Of a stretch of DNA of 64,000 nucleotides, positions 8,015 to 16,704 are shown piece after piece. A program made the position numbers and the translations under genes. Every line of letters starts with the position of its first letter. Position 1 is the stretch's first letter. The notes below the pieces were generated by a model, which saw only the letters and a list, made by a program, of their open reading frames with translations, was not told the origin of the DNA and ran no database searches. The stretch comes from Rhodococcus pseudokoreensis (lineage in GTDB: Bacteria > Actinomycetota > Actinomycetes > Mycobacteriales > Mycobacteriaceae), in assembly GCF_017068395.1 (NCBI RefSeq), contig NZ_CP070619.1:8060001-8124000 (forward strand), written 5' to 3'.

Positions 8015-9213
8015 CGTTGCCCGACTGCGGTGTTGCGGGCCTGCTTGACCAGGCCGCCACCGATGATCAGGCGCTGGATCTCGCTGGTGCCCTCGTACAG
8101 GCGCAGCAGGCGGACGTCCCGATAGATGCGTTCGACGGCGACCTCGCGCATGTATCCGCTGCCGCCGTGAATCTGCACGGCAAGGTCGGCGACCTTGCCG
8201 GCCATCTCGGTGCAGAACACCTTCGCGACCGACGGGGCGACGCGTCGGTCGGTCTGCTCGACCCAGGCGCGGGCGGCGTCGCGGACGAGGGCTCGCCCGG
8301 CCATGACGCCGGTCTGCTGGTCGGCGATCATCGCCTGCACCAGCTGGAAATCACCGATCACGCTGCCGTGCTGGGTCGCGGTCGCGGCGTAGGTGACGGA
8401 CTCGTCGAGCGCGCGCTGCGCGTGCCCGACCGCCAGCGCCGCGACATGCACCCGGCTGCGGGCCAGCGACGCCAGGGCCGCGCGGTAGCCGACGTCTTCT
8501 CTGCCACCGACCAGCGCCGAGGACGGCACCCGCACGGCGTCCAAATGCACGGTCGCCGTCGTCGACCCGGCGTGCCCCATCTTGCGGTCCTTGCTGCCCA
8601 CTTGCACACCGGGAGCATCGGACGGAACGAGAAACACGGCGACTCCGAGGCCGTCACCGTCGGCGGGCCTGGTACGGGCGAACACCAGGAACAGATTCGC
8701 GATCAGGGCGTTCGTGATGAACCGTTTCTCACCCGTGAGCACCCAGTCGTCGCCGTCCCGCACCGCTTTCGTACGCAGGCCGACGGGGTTCGAGCCCGCG
8801 CCGGTCTCGGTGAGAGCGAACGAGGCGACGACGTCGCCGGACGCTATGTCCTCGAGCCACCTCGCCTTCTGTTCGTCGGTGCCGTAATTGACCAGCACCT
8901 GGCCGGCGATGCCGTTGTTGGTACCGAACATCGACCGCAGGGCGAGTGTCGTGTATCCCAACTCCATCGCCAGCTCGACGTCCTGGATCAGGTTCATCCC
9001 CAGACCACCCCATTCCTGGGGGATGGCGAACCCGAACAGGCCCATGTCCTTGGCCGCGGTGCGGATCTCGGCGGGGACGGTGTCGGTCTCGTCGATCTCC
9101 TGCTCGCGCGGAACCACCACGTTCCGCACGAACCCCCGGGTGTGGGCCAGAATGTCGCGGAAATCGTCGTCGTCCAACTGGATCGTCGGATCACTGGTCA
9201 CAATGGCAGTCAC
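8011..9213 (-). CDS. acyl-CoA dehydrogenase
   Basis: This is a 400-residue FAD-dependent acyl-CoA dehydrogenase that introduces the alpha-beta double bond in beta-oxidation. It shows the N-terminal helical domain, FALTETGAGSN and GEKRFITNA in the flavin/substrate domain, and QIHGGSGYMRE then LYEGTSEIQR near the C-terminus, where Glu374 is the likely catalytic base. The GTG at 9213 is taken as start because AGGAGA lies 5 bases upstream; the frame is open further upstream without a ribosome site. It is the first gene of an overlapping acyl-CoA dehydrogenase-whiB-SDR operon. A perfect TGTTCC-N5-GGAACA repeat lies about 110 bases upstream. Confidence 0.93.
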   Translation of the reverse strand: MTAIVTSDPTIQLDDDDFRDILAHTRGFVRNVVVPREQEIDETDTVPAEIRTAAKDMGLFGFAIPQEWGGLGMNLIQDVELAMELGYTTLALRSMFGTNNGIAGQVLVNYGTDEQKARWLEDIASGDVVASFALTETGAGSNPVGLRTKAVRDGDDWVLTGEKRFITNALIANLFLVFARTRPADGDGLGVAVFLVPSDAPGVQVGSKDRKMGHAGSTTATVHLDAVRVPSSALVGGREDVGYRAALASLARSRVHVAALAVGHAQRALDESVTYAATATQHGSVIGDFQLVQAMIADQQTGVMAGRALVRDAARAWVEQTDRRVAPSVAKVFCTEMAGKVADLAVQIHGGSGYMREVAVERIYRDVRLLRLYEGTSEIQRLIIGGGLVKQARNTAVGQR

Positions 9214-9321
9214 GTCGTCTCTCCTGAATATCAACCGAGCGTCAGCACACGGCTCCAGCGGGCTGGGGTACACCGGGCTGAAAGTAGCTCCTTCAGGATC
9301 GGTCAGTTCCGTGGACTTTCG

Positions 9322-9340
9322 GTGTTCCAAAGCGGAACAC
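9322..9340. promoter_or_regulatory. perfect GTGTTCC-N5-GGAACAC inverted repeat
   Basis: Seven-base perfect arms with a 5-base spacer lie in the 349-base gap between the divergent acyl-CoA dehydrogenase (start 9213) and transporter (start 9563). The core matches the sites at 9438 and 13895, so the same regulator probably binds all three. Confidence 0.6.
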
Positions 9341-9437
9341 CTCGCCGCCGCGGCATCACGATTGGCCGGACCGCCTACGAATCATCGCTTGCCAAAGGCG
9401 AACTCGACCCCTCTGCACACCGGGGATGAGCCTGCAG

Positions 9438-9510
9438 TGTTTCACATCGGAACAGGAGTCGGATGGAGCATGCCTTTACGTTTGGTCCGCACACCGTGGC
9501 GGCCATCACA
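9438..9510 (+). promoter_or_regulatory. promoter module upstream of MHS transporter, shared with 13895-13967
   Basis: The site TGTTTC-ACATC-GGAACA at 9438-9454 is identical in all 17 bases to the site at 13895-13911. A second conserved block, CCGTGGCGGCCATCACA, begins 56 bases later in both (9494 and 13951), with TACGTTTG between them as a possible -10 region. The transporter ATG follows 53 bases after the block. Such duplication implies one regulon, most likely that of the GAF/Fis protein at 10918. Confidence 0.65.
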
Positions 9511-9562
9511 ATTCCTTCCGCCCGTGGCCCTGCTCCCACTCAGTCCGTTTCAGGAGAATCGC

Positions 9563-10906
9563 ATGACAACTGCAACATCGTCGCCGCCCGCGATGACTCC
9601 CCGCCGCGCTGCGACGGCCGCGCTCCTCGGTAGCGCGCTGGAGTACTACGACTTCTTCGTGTACGGCGCCGCAGCCGCTCTGGTCTTCAACGTGTTGTTC
9701 TTTCCCTCCGGCGATCCCACTGTTGCGCTCATCGCATCGTTCGCGACATTCGCTGTGGGGTACGTGGCCCGACCTGTCGGCGCGGTGGTGATGGGACACT
9801 TCGGCGACCGACTCGGCCGTAAACGCGTCATGCTGGCCACCGTCGTGATGATGGGTGTCGCATCCTTCGCCATCGGATGCCTTCCGACATATGAACAGCT
9901 GGGCCTTCTCGCCCCGGTACTCCTCGTCGCCCTCCGCATCGTCCAGGGATTCTCCGCGGGAGCCGAATCGGCGGGAGCGTCGACGTTGACCGTGGAGCAT
10001 TCCCCGGTCGGACGCCGGGGATTCTTCACCAGTTTCGTGATGGTCGGCTACGCCGTCGGCTGCTCATTGGCGACCGTCGTGTTTCTCCCGGTCGCGATGC
10101 TGCCCCACGACCTGCTGTACACCTGGGGCTGGAGAATTCCTTTCTGGCTCAGCGCCGTGGTCGTCGTCATCACTTATTACGTGCGGAGCCATTTGGACGA
10201 AACTCCGGCGTTTACCGAAGCGAAAGAGGGAAGCGAAGTCCGGAAGCGGCCGCTGAACGACGTGATCAAGTATCACTGGCGCGACGTGATCCGTGTCGCC
10301 GGAGCATCGCTGATCGCGTCGATGCAAACCTTGTTCGCTGTGTTCAGCCTTTCGTACGCCACCTCGGTCGGGGTGGATCGGGGTGCGATGCTCGCCATCA
10401 TCTCCGGAGCAATAGCGTTGTCGATTATCACCATCCCTGCAGCCGGCTACCTCTCCGACGTCATCGGCCGGAAGCGAACGATGCTGATCGGCGCCGTCGG
10501 CGGTGCGCTCAGTATCTTCGCGTACCTGTGGGCGATCTCGACAACGAATATCTTGGTGATCGCGATCTTCGCGTTCGTCAACATGTCAGTGTTCTTCAGC
10601 TGCTACAACGGCGTGTGGACTTCGTTCTTCGCCGAGCAATTCCCCGCACCCGTCCGATTCACGGGAATGGCCGTCAGCAACCAGATCGGTAACCTCCTTG
10701 CAGGATTCGCTCCGCTGATCGCCGCCCTGCTCCTCGGCGCGGGCCCGTCGGGCTGGCTTCCGGTGGCGTTCTTCGGTGCGATTGCCACCGGAATCGGTGC
10801 GATCGCGGTTATCGGAATGCGCGAGACGTCGAAGACTCCCGCAGAATTGCTCGGCGGTACGAGATGTGCAGAACTGATGGGTCGATTGCACGCCGAACAT
10901 CTCTGA
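9563..10906 (+). CDS. MFS transporter, metabolite:H+ symporter (MHS) type
   Basis: This 447-residue protein has about 12 hydrophobic segments and the MHS hallmarks: GSALEYYDFFVYGAAAALVF in the first segment, GHFGDRLGRKRVM in loop 2-3, and SDVIGRKRTM in loop 8-9. Relatives carry carboxylates, betaines and aromatic acids with protons. The ATG at 9563 has CAGGAGA 6 bases upstream; upstream in-frame codons run through the promoter elements and are rejected. A duplicated promoter module precedes it, so it is probably induced together with the esterase-monooxygenase operon and imports the growth substrate or an acid intermediate (inference). It is convergent with the GAF/Fis regulator, 11 bases away. 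Confidence 0.93.
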   Translation: MTTATSSPPAMTPRRAATAALLGSALEYYDFFVYGAAAALVFNVLFFPSGDPTVALIASFATFAVGYVARPVGAVVMGHFGDRLGRKRVMLATVVMMGVASFAIGCLPTYEQLGLLAPVLLVALRIVQGFSAGAESAGASTLTVEHSPVGRRGFFTSFVMVGYAVGCSLATVVFLPVAMLPHDLLYTWGWRIPFWLSAVVVVITYYVRSHLDETPAFTEAKEGSEVRKRPLNDVIKYHWRDVIRVAGASLIASMQTLFAVFSLSYATSVGVDRGAMLAIISGAIALSIITIPAAGYLSDVIGRKRTMLIGAVGGALSIFAYLWAISTTNILVIAIFAFVNMSVFFSCYNGVWTSFFAEQFPAPVRFTGMAVSNQIGNLLAGFAPLIAALLLGAGPSGWLPVAFFGAIATGIGAIAVIGMRETSKTPAELLGGTRCAELMGRLHAEHL

Positions 10907-10917
10907 ATGCCCTGAGG

Positions 10918-12750
10918 TCACGGACCGGGTGCGATCATTCGTTCGTCGGCATTGATTTTCAGGGCCCGCATCTTGCGGTACAAGGTGGTCCGGCCGATGC
11001 CCAGAATCTTGGCGGCGCGCGCCTTGTTGTTGCCGGCTTCGCGCAGGGCGCCTTCGATCGTCTCGCGCTCCGCCTGCTCGTAGCGACTCAGCGAGGACCA
11101 TGCCGTCTGTCGCATGTGGGCGGGCAGGTCCTTGGTCTGGATCAGGCCGCTGCGAACCGGATAAGGGAGATCAGTGAGGAGCCGGGCCAACTCGGCGATG
11201 TTGCCGGGCCAGTGCCAGGCCAGCAGGCACTGGAGCGCAGCGGGGGAGAGCCGTAGTGCCGGCGCGCCGGGGAACAGTTCGGCCGCGACCGCGCGCACGA
11301 TGTCGGGAAGCTCCTCGCGCAGTTCAGTTAGGGAGGGAACGCATACCGCGGCCGGAACGGTTTCTGTTCCATCTCGAGGGCTGTCTGCATCGCCGGTGCG
11401 TTCGGTGACGATGATCCGGGCAACCGCCGGGACTCCGGGGCGCGGGAGCCTGGCGAAATCCTCGAGACGCGCGCGCAGGTCGTCGGAGAGGTCGTCTCCT
11501 CCCACCACGACGACCCCGCGGCCTTCCCGCAACGCGGCTTCCCCTCCGGCCCAGACCGCGTCATCCGCAACGAGGTCGGGGGCGGTGACGACCTCGGGCT
11601 CCTGGTTGGTGTGGTGGCGCAGCCACCTCGTTGCCTGGTGGCGTTTGCCGGTGCCGGGGCCTCCGACGACGCGAATGAGCCCGTCGACATCGGCGGACGT
11701 GGTCAGTTGCCGTTGCACGTCGCCGTACGGGTCCGGCCGGGTCCGATGGGACGCCACACCGTCCGGCGCAACGCCGCCGGCGGGTGCGGCCGCACTGTCC
11801 GGGTTGTGGGTGACGGACACCTGTCCGGAGGCGGCCGTTGCGGCCTGCGCAGTGAACTCCAGCGCGAAGATCGAGTCCTGACCGGCGCGGCCGAGGCGCC
11901 GCACCAGGGCCTCGGCGCCGAGTGTGGGCAACTCGACCTGCAGTTCGTCCTGATCCCAGCGGTGGCGGCGTAGCTTTTCCCACAGTTCGGCGTGGGACTC
12001 CGCGTCGAAGTGGGCGAGAGCGGGTAGGTCCGTCATGACTGTTTCCGAGTTCATGACCAGAACCGGGTGCCGCGAGGACCGGAAGAGCCGGTAGGTGCGC
12101 GCCAGTTCGAGGTCCCGGGAATCGGCCATCAGCTCCAGCGCTTCGGCGATCTCGTGTCCGGCCTGCCGCACCATCGCGACCATCAAAGGGCTGGCGACGT
12201 CGATGTGGGAGGCGATGGACAGGGAGCCCACGATTCGCCCGGTGATGGGGTGCTTGATCGGAGCACCGGCGCACGCCAGTTGTGCGAGGGCATCGTTGAA
12301 ATGCTCGGTGCCGCGCACGAATACGATCCCGCGTGATTCGATCGGGGTGCCGAGCCCGTTGGTGCCCAGGGATTGTTCGGAGAAGTCGAAACCTTCCACC
12401 GCGTTGGCCTGGTCCAGTGTCCGCTCGTCCTGGGTATCGACGATGCGGCGGGAAACGATGCGCCCGTCCTCGTCGGCCAGGAAGAGGGTCATCCGCGAGT
12501 CGGTGAGGTTGGTCTGCCACTGGTCCAGGATCCGGCCTGCGGCGCGCAGGATGGCGCTGTCCGGGTCGATTTCCCCCAGAATGTGGGGTCCGGACCCGGG
12601 ATCTACGCGATGCGAGACCGAGCGACGCCAGCTCTGCTCGATCTCCTCGGCGACGAGGGACGCTGGAACGGAAGCCCGGACCAGCCCCTGCGCGATCAGC
12701 AGTTCGCGGGCGCTCCGGACCTCGTCCTCGCGGCGTGACTTTTCCATCAC
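10918..12750 (-). CDS. GAF/Fis-type regulator (AcoR-like) with degenerate AAA+ domain
   Basis: The protein is 610 residues. Residues about 75-200 are GAF-like (SLGTNGLGTPIES and PITGRIVGSLSIA), as in sensors of acetoin or alkanes. A Walker A-like GGPGTGK sits at 363-369, but no GAFTGA loop is visible, so sigma-54 contact is not expected, in keeping with the lack of sigma-54 in Actinobacteria. A Fis-type helix-turn-helix (ARAAKILGIGRTTLYRKM) lies at residues 577-594. It starts 10 bases after the alcohol dehydrogenase at 12761-13819 and is probably cotranscribed with it. It most likely activates the promoters carrying TGTTYC-N5-GGAACA repeats; Fis-type helices bind such inverted repeats (inference). 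Confidence 0.92.
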   Translation of the reverse strand: MMEKSRREDEVRSARELLIAQGLVRASVPASLVAEEIEQSWRRSVSHRVDPGSGPHILGEIDPDSAILRAAGRILDQWQTNLTDSRMTLFLADEDGRIVSRRIVDTQDERTLDQANAVEGFDFSEQSLGTNGLGTPIESRGIVFVRGTEHFNDALAQLACAGAPIKHPITGRIVGSLSIASHIDVASPLMVAMVRQAGHEIAEALELMADSRDLELARTYRLFRSSRHPVLVMNSETVMTDLPALAHFDAESHAELWEKLRRHRWDQDELQVELPTLGAEALVRRLGRAGQDSIFALEFTAQAATAASGQVSVTHNPDSAAAPAGGVAPDGVASHRTRPDPYGDVQRQLTTSADVDGLIRVVGGPGTGKRHQATRWLRHHTNQEPEVVTAPDLVADDAVWAGGEAALREGRGVVVVGGDDLSDDLRARLEDFARLPRPGVPAVARIIVTERTGDADSPRDGTETVPAAVCVPSLTELREELPDIVRAVAAELFPGAPALRLSPAALQCLLAWHWPGNIAELARLLTDLPYPVRSGLIQTKDLPAHMRQTAWSSLSRYEQAERETIEGALREAGNNKARAAKILGIGRTTLYRKMRALKINADERMIAPGP

Positions 12751-12760
12751 CCTCCCAGTG

Positions 12761-13819
12761 TCAAGCAGTCAAGACGATGCGTCCAGCGACGGCCCCGGTG
12801 GCGAGGTCGTCCAGGGCGCCGGAGACCGCCTCTGCGGACAGCGCCCGTTCCACGACCGGGATGCGAGGCAGCTTTCCACTTTGCGCGATCCGTACGAGGT
12901 CCTGCAGCTGCGAGAGTGTTCCCACGAAGCTGCCTTCGATGTGGATCATTCGCAGGGCCAGCAGCGCTGTCGGGATGGTGACTTCGCCGCCGAAGAGCCC
13001 GACCTGGACCATGTGCCCGGCCTTGGACAGAACCTCGAAAGCCGACGTGGCCGTGGCGCCGTTGTTGACGAAGTCGATGACGGCACTCGCGGGTCCGCCG
13101 ATCACCCGTCGGATGTCTTTCGCCCCGGTGCCGGGCCCGGAGAGGACCGTGCTCGATGCGCCCAAGTTCCGGGCCAGGGCGAGGTTCCGCTCCGCGACGT
13201 CGACCGCGCAGATGTTGCGGTGCCCCCGGGCGCGAAGTAGCGCGATGGCAGTGAGGCCGAGGCCTCCTGCGCCGAACAAGACGACCGGCTCGTCCGGTTC
13301 GAGGGGAAGTATTTTGTCCACGGCGCTGTAGCCGGTCAGGCCCGAACAAGCCAGGGTGGCAGCCCAGCTCGGGTCGATACCGTCGATGTCCACGAGGTAT
13401 TTCTCGTCGGGGACGAGGATGTATTCGGCGTAGCCGCCGTGGCGGGCCACACCCAAGTGTCGTCCCGCAGCACAACGGTTGTCGCTGCCGTCGCGGCAGT
13501 GGCGGCATTCGCCGCAGCCGATCCACGGGTAGATCAGTCGCACGTTGCCCGGGCGAACGGATTCGACGTCGTCACCCACCTGTTCGACGATGCCGACCAC
13601 CTCGTGACCGAGCACCATCGGGTACTCGAAACCGCGATCTTTCAGGTTCATCAGCCCGCGGCTGCCCAAGTCGTATCCGCCGGTCCGCAGGTGGGTATCG
13701 GTATGGCAGACACCTGCCCGCGTGACTTTCACCAGGACCTGCCTGCCCTCGGGGACGGGGGTCGGGATATCCAGGTGGTGGATCGTGCTGTCATCGGGGA
13801 GGACGGCGAATGCGTGCAT
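12761..13819 (-). CDS. zinc-dependent alcohol dehydrogenase (MDR family), paralogue of 3751
   Basis: This 352-residue enzyme has the same plan as the one at 3751. The catalytic zinc ligands are Cys38 in AGVCHTDTH and His-Glu in LGHE, the structural zinc ligands are four Cys in CGECRHCRDGSDNRC, and the nucleotide motif is GAGGLG. It opens the minus-strand operon with the GAF/Fis regulator and is divergent from the esterase-BVMO-ALDH operon. With those genes it forms a complete ketone-to-dicarboxylate set; the hydroxy acid released from the lactone is its likely substrate (inference). The conserved repeat at 13895 lies 76 bases upstream of its start, so one site could serve both directions. Confidence 0.93.
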   Translation of the reverse strand: MHAFAVLPDDSTIHHLDIPTPVPEGRQVLVKVTRAGVCHTDTHLRTGGYDLGSRGLMNLKDRGFEYPMVLGHEVVGIVEQVGDDVESVRPGNVRLIYPWIGCGECRHCRDGSDNRCAAGRHLGVARHGGYAEYILVPDEKYLVDIDGIDPSWAATLACSGLTGYSAVDKILPLEPDEPVVLFGAGGLGLTAIALLRARGHRNICAVDVAERNLALARNLGASSTVLSGPGTGAKDIRRVIGGPASAVIDFVNNGATATSAFEVLSKAGHMVQVGLFGGEVTIPTALLALRMIHIEGSFVGTLSQLQDLVRIAQSGKLPRIPVVERALSAEAVSGALDDLATGAVAGRIVLTA

Positions 13820-13894
13820 GGGGGAGTGCCTCGTTCGGGGTGGGGTGGGCTGTCAGGTGTCCCCTCATCATGTGCACAAGCACGCGGGGCGAAG

Positions 13895-13967
13895 TGTTTC
13901 ACATCGGAACACAGGTGAATCGGAACATCCTTCTACGTTTGATTCAGGAGCCGTGGCGGCCATCACA
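13895..13967. promoter_or_regulatory. divergent promoter module with TGTTTC-N5-GGAACA repeat
   Basis: TGTTTC-ACATC-GGAACA at 13895-13911 is followed by a second ATCGGAACA at 13919-13927, and by CCGTGGCGGCCATCACA at 13951-13967. The first and last elements match the promoter at 9438 with identical spacing. The module lies in the 229-base gap between the divergent alcohol dehydrogenase and esterase operons. Confidence 0.65.
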
Positions 13968-14048
13968 TCGGGGCGGCAGCGGCAAGTAGCACACAGAACA
14001 CGGACGAGGCATCAGCCCACCTGGTCCGAAACCGAATCGAAGGCAATC

Positions 14049-14990
14049 ATGACCACCAACATCTCCGAACAGTCCGGCGTCACCTGTGCCGATGTCGATG
14101 CCGAGGGCCGGGACGTTCTGCGCGACCTCTACGCCGATTGGTCCCAGATCATGGCGGCGACGCCGGACCTGACGATGCGCCTGTTCCGTTCCATGTTCGA
14201 CGAGTGGCACCAGCCGACCGCCGAGCCGGAGGGCGTGACATACCGCGAGGACACCGTCGGCGGAGTCCCGGGCATCTGGTGCCTGCCGCTGGGAGCGGAC
14301 ACGTCGAAGGTGCTCCTCTACACGCACGGCGGCGGATTCGCCGTCGGATCGGCGTCCAGCCACCGCAAGCTCGCCGCTCACGTCGCCAAGGCCCTCGGCT
14401 GCGTGAGCTTTGTGCTGGACTACCGCCGCGCCCCCGAATTCCAGCACCCTGCCCAGGTCGAGGACGGGGTGGCCGCGTTCGATGCGCTCGTCTCATCCGG
14501 CATCGCCTCGCGCGACATCACCACCATCGGCGATTCGGCCGGCGGCAACCTCGCCATCACCATCGCCCTCGCACTCCGGGAACAGGGCAAGCAGGGTCCC
14601 GGCGGGGTCATCGCCTTCTCCCCGTGGCTCGACATGGAGAACAAGGGCGAGACGCTCGCCACCAACAACGACACCGACGCCCTGATCACCCCGGAACTGC
14701 TCGAAGGCATGATCGCGGGCGTCCTCGGGGGCACCGTCGACCCGACGACCCCGCTGGCGAATCCGCTACATGCCGACTTCACCGGTTTCCCGCGGCTGTA
14801 TGTCACGGCCGGCAGCGTCGAGTCGCTCCTCGACAACGCCACCCGCGTGGAGGAGCGCGCCAGGGCGGCAGGTGTGGATGTCACGCTGTCCATCGGGGAG
14901 GGCCAGCAGCACGTGTACCCGTTCCTGGCCGGACGCTCCGCGCTCGTGGCCGAGGAGCTCGAGAAGCTCGCCGCCTGGTACCGCGCATAA
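14049..14990 (+). CDS. alpha/beta hydrolase, HSL (family IV) esterase/lactonase
   Basis: This 313-residue hydrolase has the oxyanion motif HGGG at residues 93-96, nucleophile Ser163 in GDSAGG, and a likely Asp262 and His288 completing the triad. The ATG at 14049 follows a spacer with no better upstream start, and the encoded N-terminus is about 65 residues before the HSL core, normal for the family. It is the first gene of an operon with the BVMO (63-base gap) and aldehyde dehydrogenase (31-base gap). In the acetone and cyclic ketone pathways known from Gordonia and Acinetobacter, the equivalent enzyme opens the ester or lactone made by the BVMO. The paralogue at 1-801 is probably a second copy for another ring size or chain. 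Confidence 0.93.
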   Translation: MTTNISEQSGVTCADVDAEGRDVLRDLYADWSQIMAATPDLTMRLFRSMFDEWHQPTAEPEGVTYREDTVGGVPGIWCLPLGADTSKVLLYTHGGGFAVGSASSHRKLAAHVAKALGCVSFVLDYRRAPEFQHPAQVEDGVAAFDALVSSGIASRDITTIGDSAGGNLAITIALALREQGKQGPGGVIAFSPWLDMENKGETLATNNDTDALITPELLEGMIAGVLGGTVDPTTPLANPLHADFTGFPRLYVTAGSVESLLDNATRVEERARAAGVDVTLSIGEGQQHVYPFLAGRSALVAEELEKLAAWYRA

Positions 14991-15053
14991 CACCCTGGGC
15001 CCCTCTGCCTTTCACCGATTCTTTCCCGCATCAGAACCACTCAGGAGTTCGCC

Positions 15054-16673
15054 ATGCCTGCACACAGCACCCCCCAGATCGTCGACGCCGTCGTCATCGG
15101 CGCCGGATTCGGCGGTATCTACGCCGTCCACAAGCTGCACAACGAACTCGGCCTCACCACAGTGGGTTTCGACAAGGCAGACGGTCCCGGCGGCACCTGG
15201 TACTGGAACCGGTACCCGGGTGCCCTCTCCGACACGGAAAGCCACGTCTACCGCTACTCCTTCGACTCCGACCTGCTGCAGGACGGCACGTGGAAACACA
15301 CGTACATCACCCAGCCCGAGATCCTCGAGTACCTCGAGGGCGTCGTCGACCGCTTCGACCTTCGTCGCCACTTCCGTTTCGGCACCGAGGTCACCTCCGC
15401 CGTCTATCTCGACGACGAGGCCCAGTGGGAGGTCACCACCGGCGCAGGCACCGTGTATCGGGCCACCTATGTCGTCAACGCCGTCGGACTGCTTTCTGCC
15501 ATCAACTTCCCGAACCTGCCCGGTCTGGACACCTTCGAGGGCGAGACCATCCACACCGCCGCCTGGCCGGAGGGTAAGGACCTCGCGGGCCGCCGAGTCG
15601 GCGTGATCGGCACCGGTTCCACCGGCCAGCAGGTCATCACGGCGCTGGCACCGGAGGTCGAGCACCTGACCGTGTTCGTCCGGACCCCGCAGTACTCCGT
15701 TCCGGTCGGCAAGCGCCCCGTGACCACGGAGCAGATCGATGCGGTCAAGGCCGACTACGACCGGATCTGGACGCAGGTCAAGGGTTCCTCCGTGGCGTTC
15801 GGCTTCGAGGAGTCCACCGTGCCGGCGATGAGTGTCTCCGAGGAGGAGCGCGGCCGCGTCTTCGAGCAGGCCTGGCAGCACGGCGGCGGTTTCCGCTTCA
15901 TGTTCGCCACGTTCGGTGACATCGCCACGGACGAGGAGGCCAACGAGGCCGCGGCGGCGTTCATCCGTTCCAAGATCGCCGAGGTCATCGAGGACCCTGA
16001 GACGGCTCGGAAGCTGACGCCGACGGGGTTGTTCGCCCGGCGCCCGCTGTGCGACGACGGCTACCACCAGGTCTTCAACCGGCCGAACGTGGAGGCCGTC
16101 GCCATCAAGGAGAACCCCATCCGCGAGGTCACCGCCAAGGGTGTGGTGACCGAGGACGGCGTCCTGCACGAGCTGGACGTGCTCGTCTTCGCCACCGGGT
16201 TCGACGCCGTGGACGGCAACTACCGTCGCATGGAGATCCGTGGTCGGGGCGGTCTGAACATCAACGACCACTGGGACGGGCAGCCGACCAGTTACCTGGG
16301 CATCGCCACTGCGAACTTCCCCAACTGGTTCATGGTGCTGGGTCCCAACGGTCCGTTCACGAACCTGCCGCCGAGCATCGAAACCCAGGTCGAGTGGATC
16401 AGCGACACGATCGACTTCGCCGAGCGCAACGGGCTGCGTGCGATCGAGCCCACGCCGGAGGCCGAGGCCGAATGGACCGAGACGTGCACCGAGATCGCCG
16501 ACATGACGGTGTTCACCAAGGTCGACTCGTGGATCTTCGGCGCGAACATTCCAGGTAAGAAGCCCAGCGTCCTCTTCTACCTGGGCGGCCTGGGCAACTA
16601 CCGTGCCGTCCTCGCCGATGTCACCGCCAACGGATACCGCGGATTCGAGTCGGCCGACACGATCGCGGCCTGA
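15054..16673 (+). CDS. type I Baeyer-Villiger monooxygenase (cyclohexanone-monooxygenase-like)
   Basis: This 539-residue FAD/NADPH enzyme inserts oxygen next to a ketone to give an ester or lactone. The FAD Rossmann motif GAGFGG is at residues 16-21, the BVMO fingerprint FEGETIHTAAWP at 161-172, and the NADPH Rossmann motif GTGSTG at 186-191, followed by HLTVFVRTPQYSVP, typical of the cyclohexanone monooxygenase branch. Length and motif order are normal. A CAGGAG lies 7 bases before the ATG. The flanking esterase and aldehyde dehydrogenase and the divergent alcohol dehydrogenase complete the known cyclic-ketone route. The true substrate (ring size, terpenone or linear ketone) cannot be told from sequence alone. 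Confidence 0.95.
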   Translation: MPAHSTPQIVDAVVIGAGFGGIYAVHKLHNELGLTTVGFDKADGPGGTWYWNRYPGALSDTESHVYRYSFDSDLLQDGTWKHTYITQPEILEYLEGVVDRFDLRRHFRFGTEVTSAVYLDDEAQWEVTTGAGTVYRATYVVNAVGLLSAINFPNLPGLDTFEGETIHTAAWPEGKDLAGRRVGVIGTGSTGQQVITALAPEVEHLTVFVRTPQYSVPVGKRPVTTEQIDAVKADYDRIWTQVKGSSVAFGFEESTVPAMSVSEEERGRVFEQAWQHGGGFRFMFATFGDIATDEEANEAAAAFIRSKIAEVIEDPETARKLTPTGLFARRPLCDDGYHQVFNRPNVEAVAIKENPIREVTAKGVVTEDGVLHELDVLVFATGFDAVDGNYRRMEIRGRGGLNINDHWDGQPTSYLGIATANFPNWFMVLGPNGPFTNLPPSIETQVEWISDTIDFAERNGLRAIEPTPEAEAEWTETCTEIADMTVFTKVDSWIFGANIPGKKPSVLFYLGGLGNYRAVLADVTANGYRGFESADTIAA

Positions 16674-16704
16674 CACCTTTCACCACCACACAGGAGAACC
16701 ACCC

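Noticed and set aside
10918..12750. Sigma-54-dependent enhancer-binding protein.
   Set aside because: It has a GAF-Fis layout, but no GAFTGA motif; Actinobacteria lack sigma-54.
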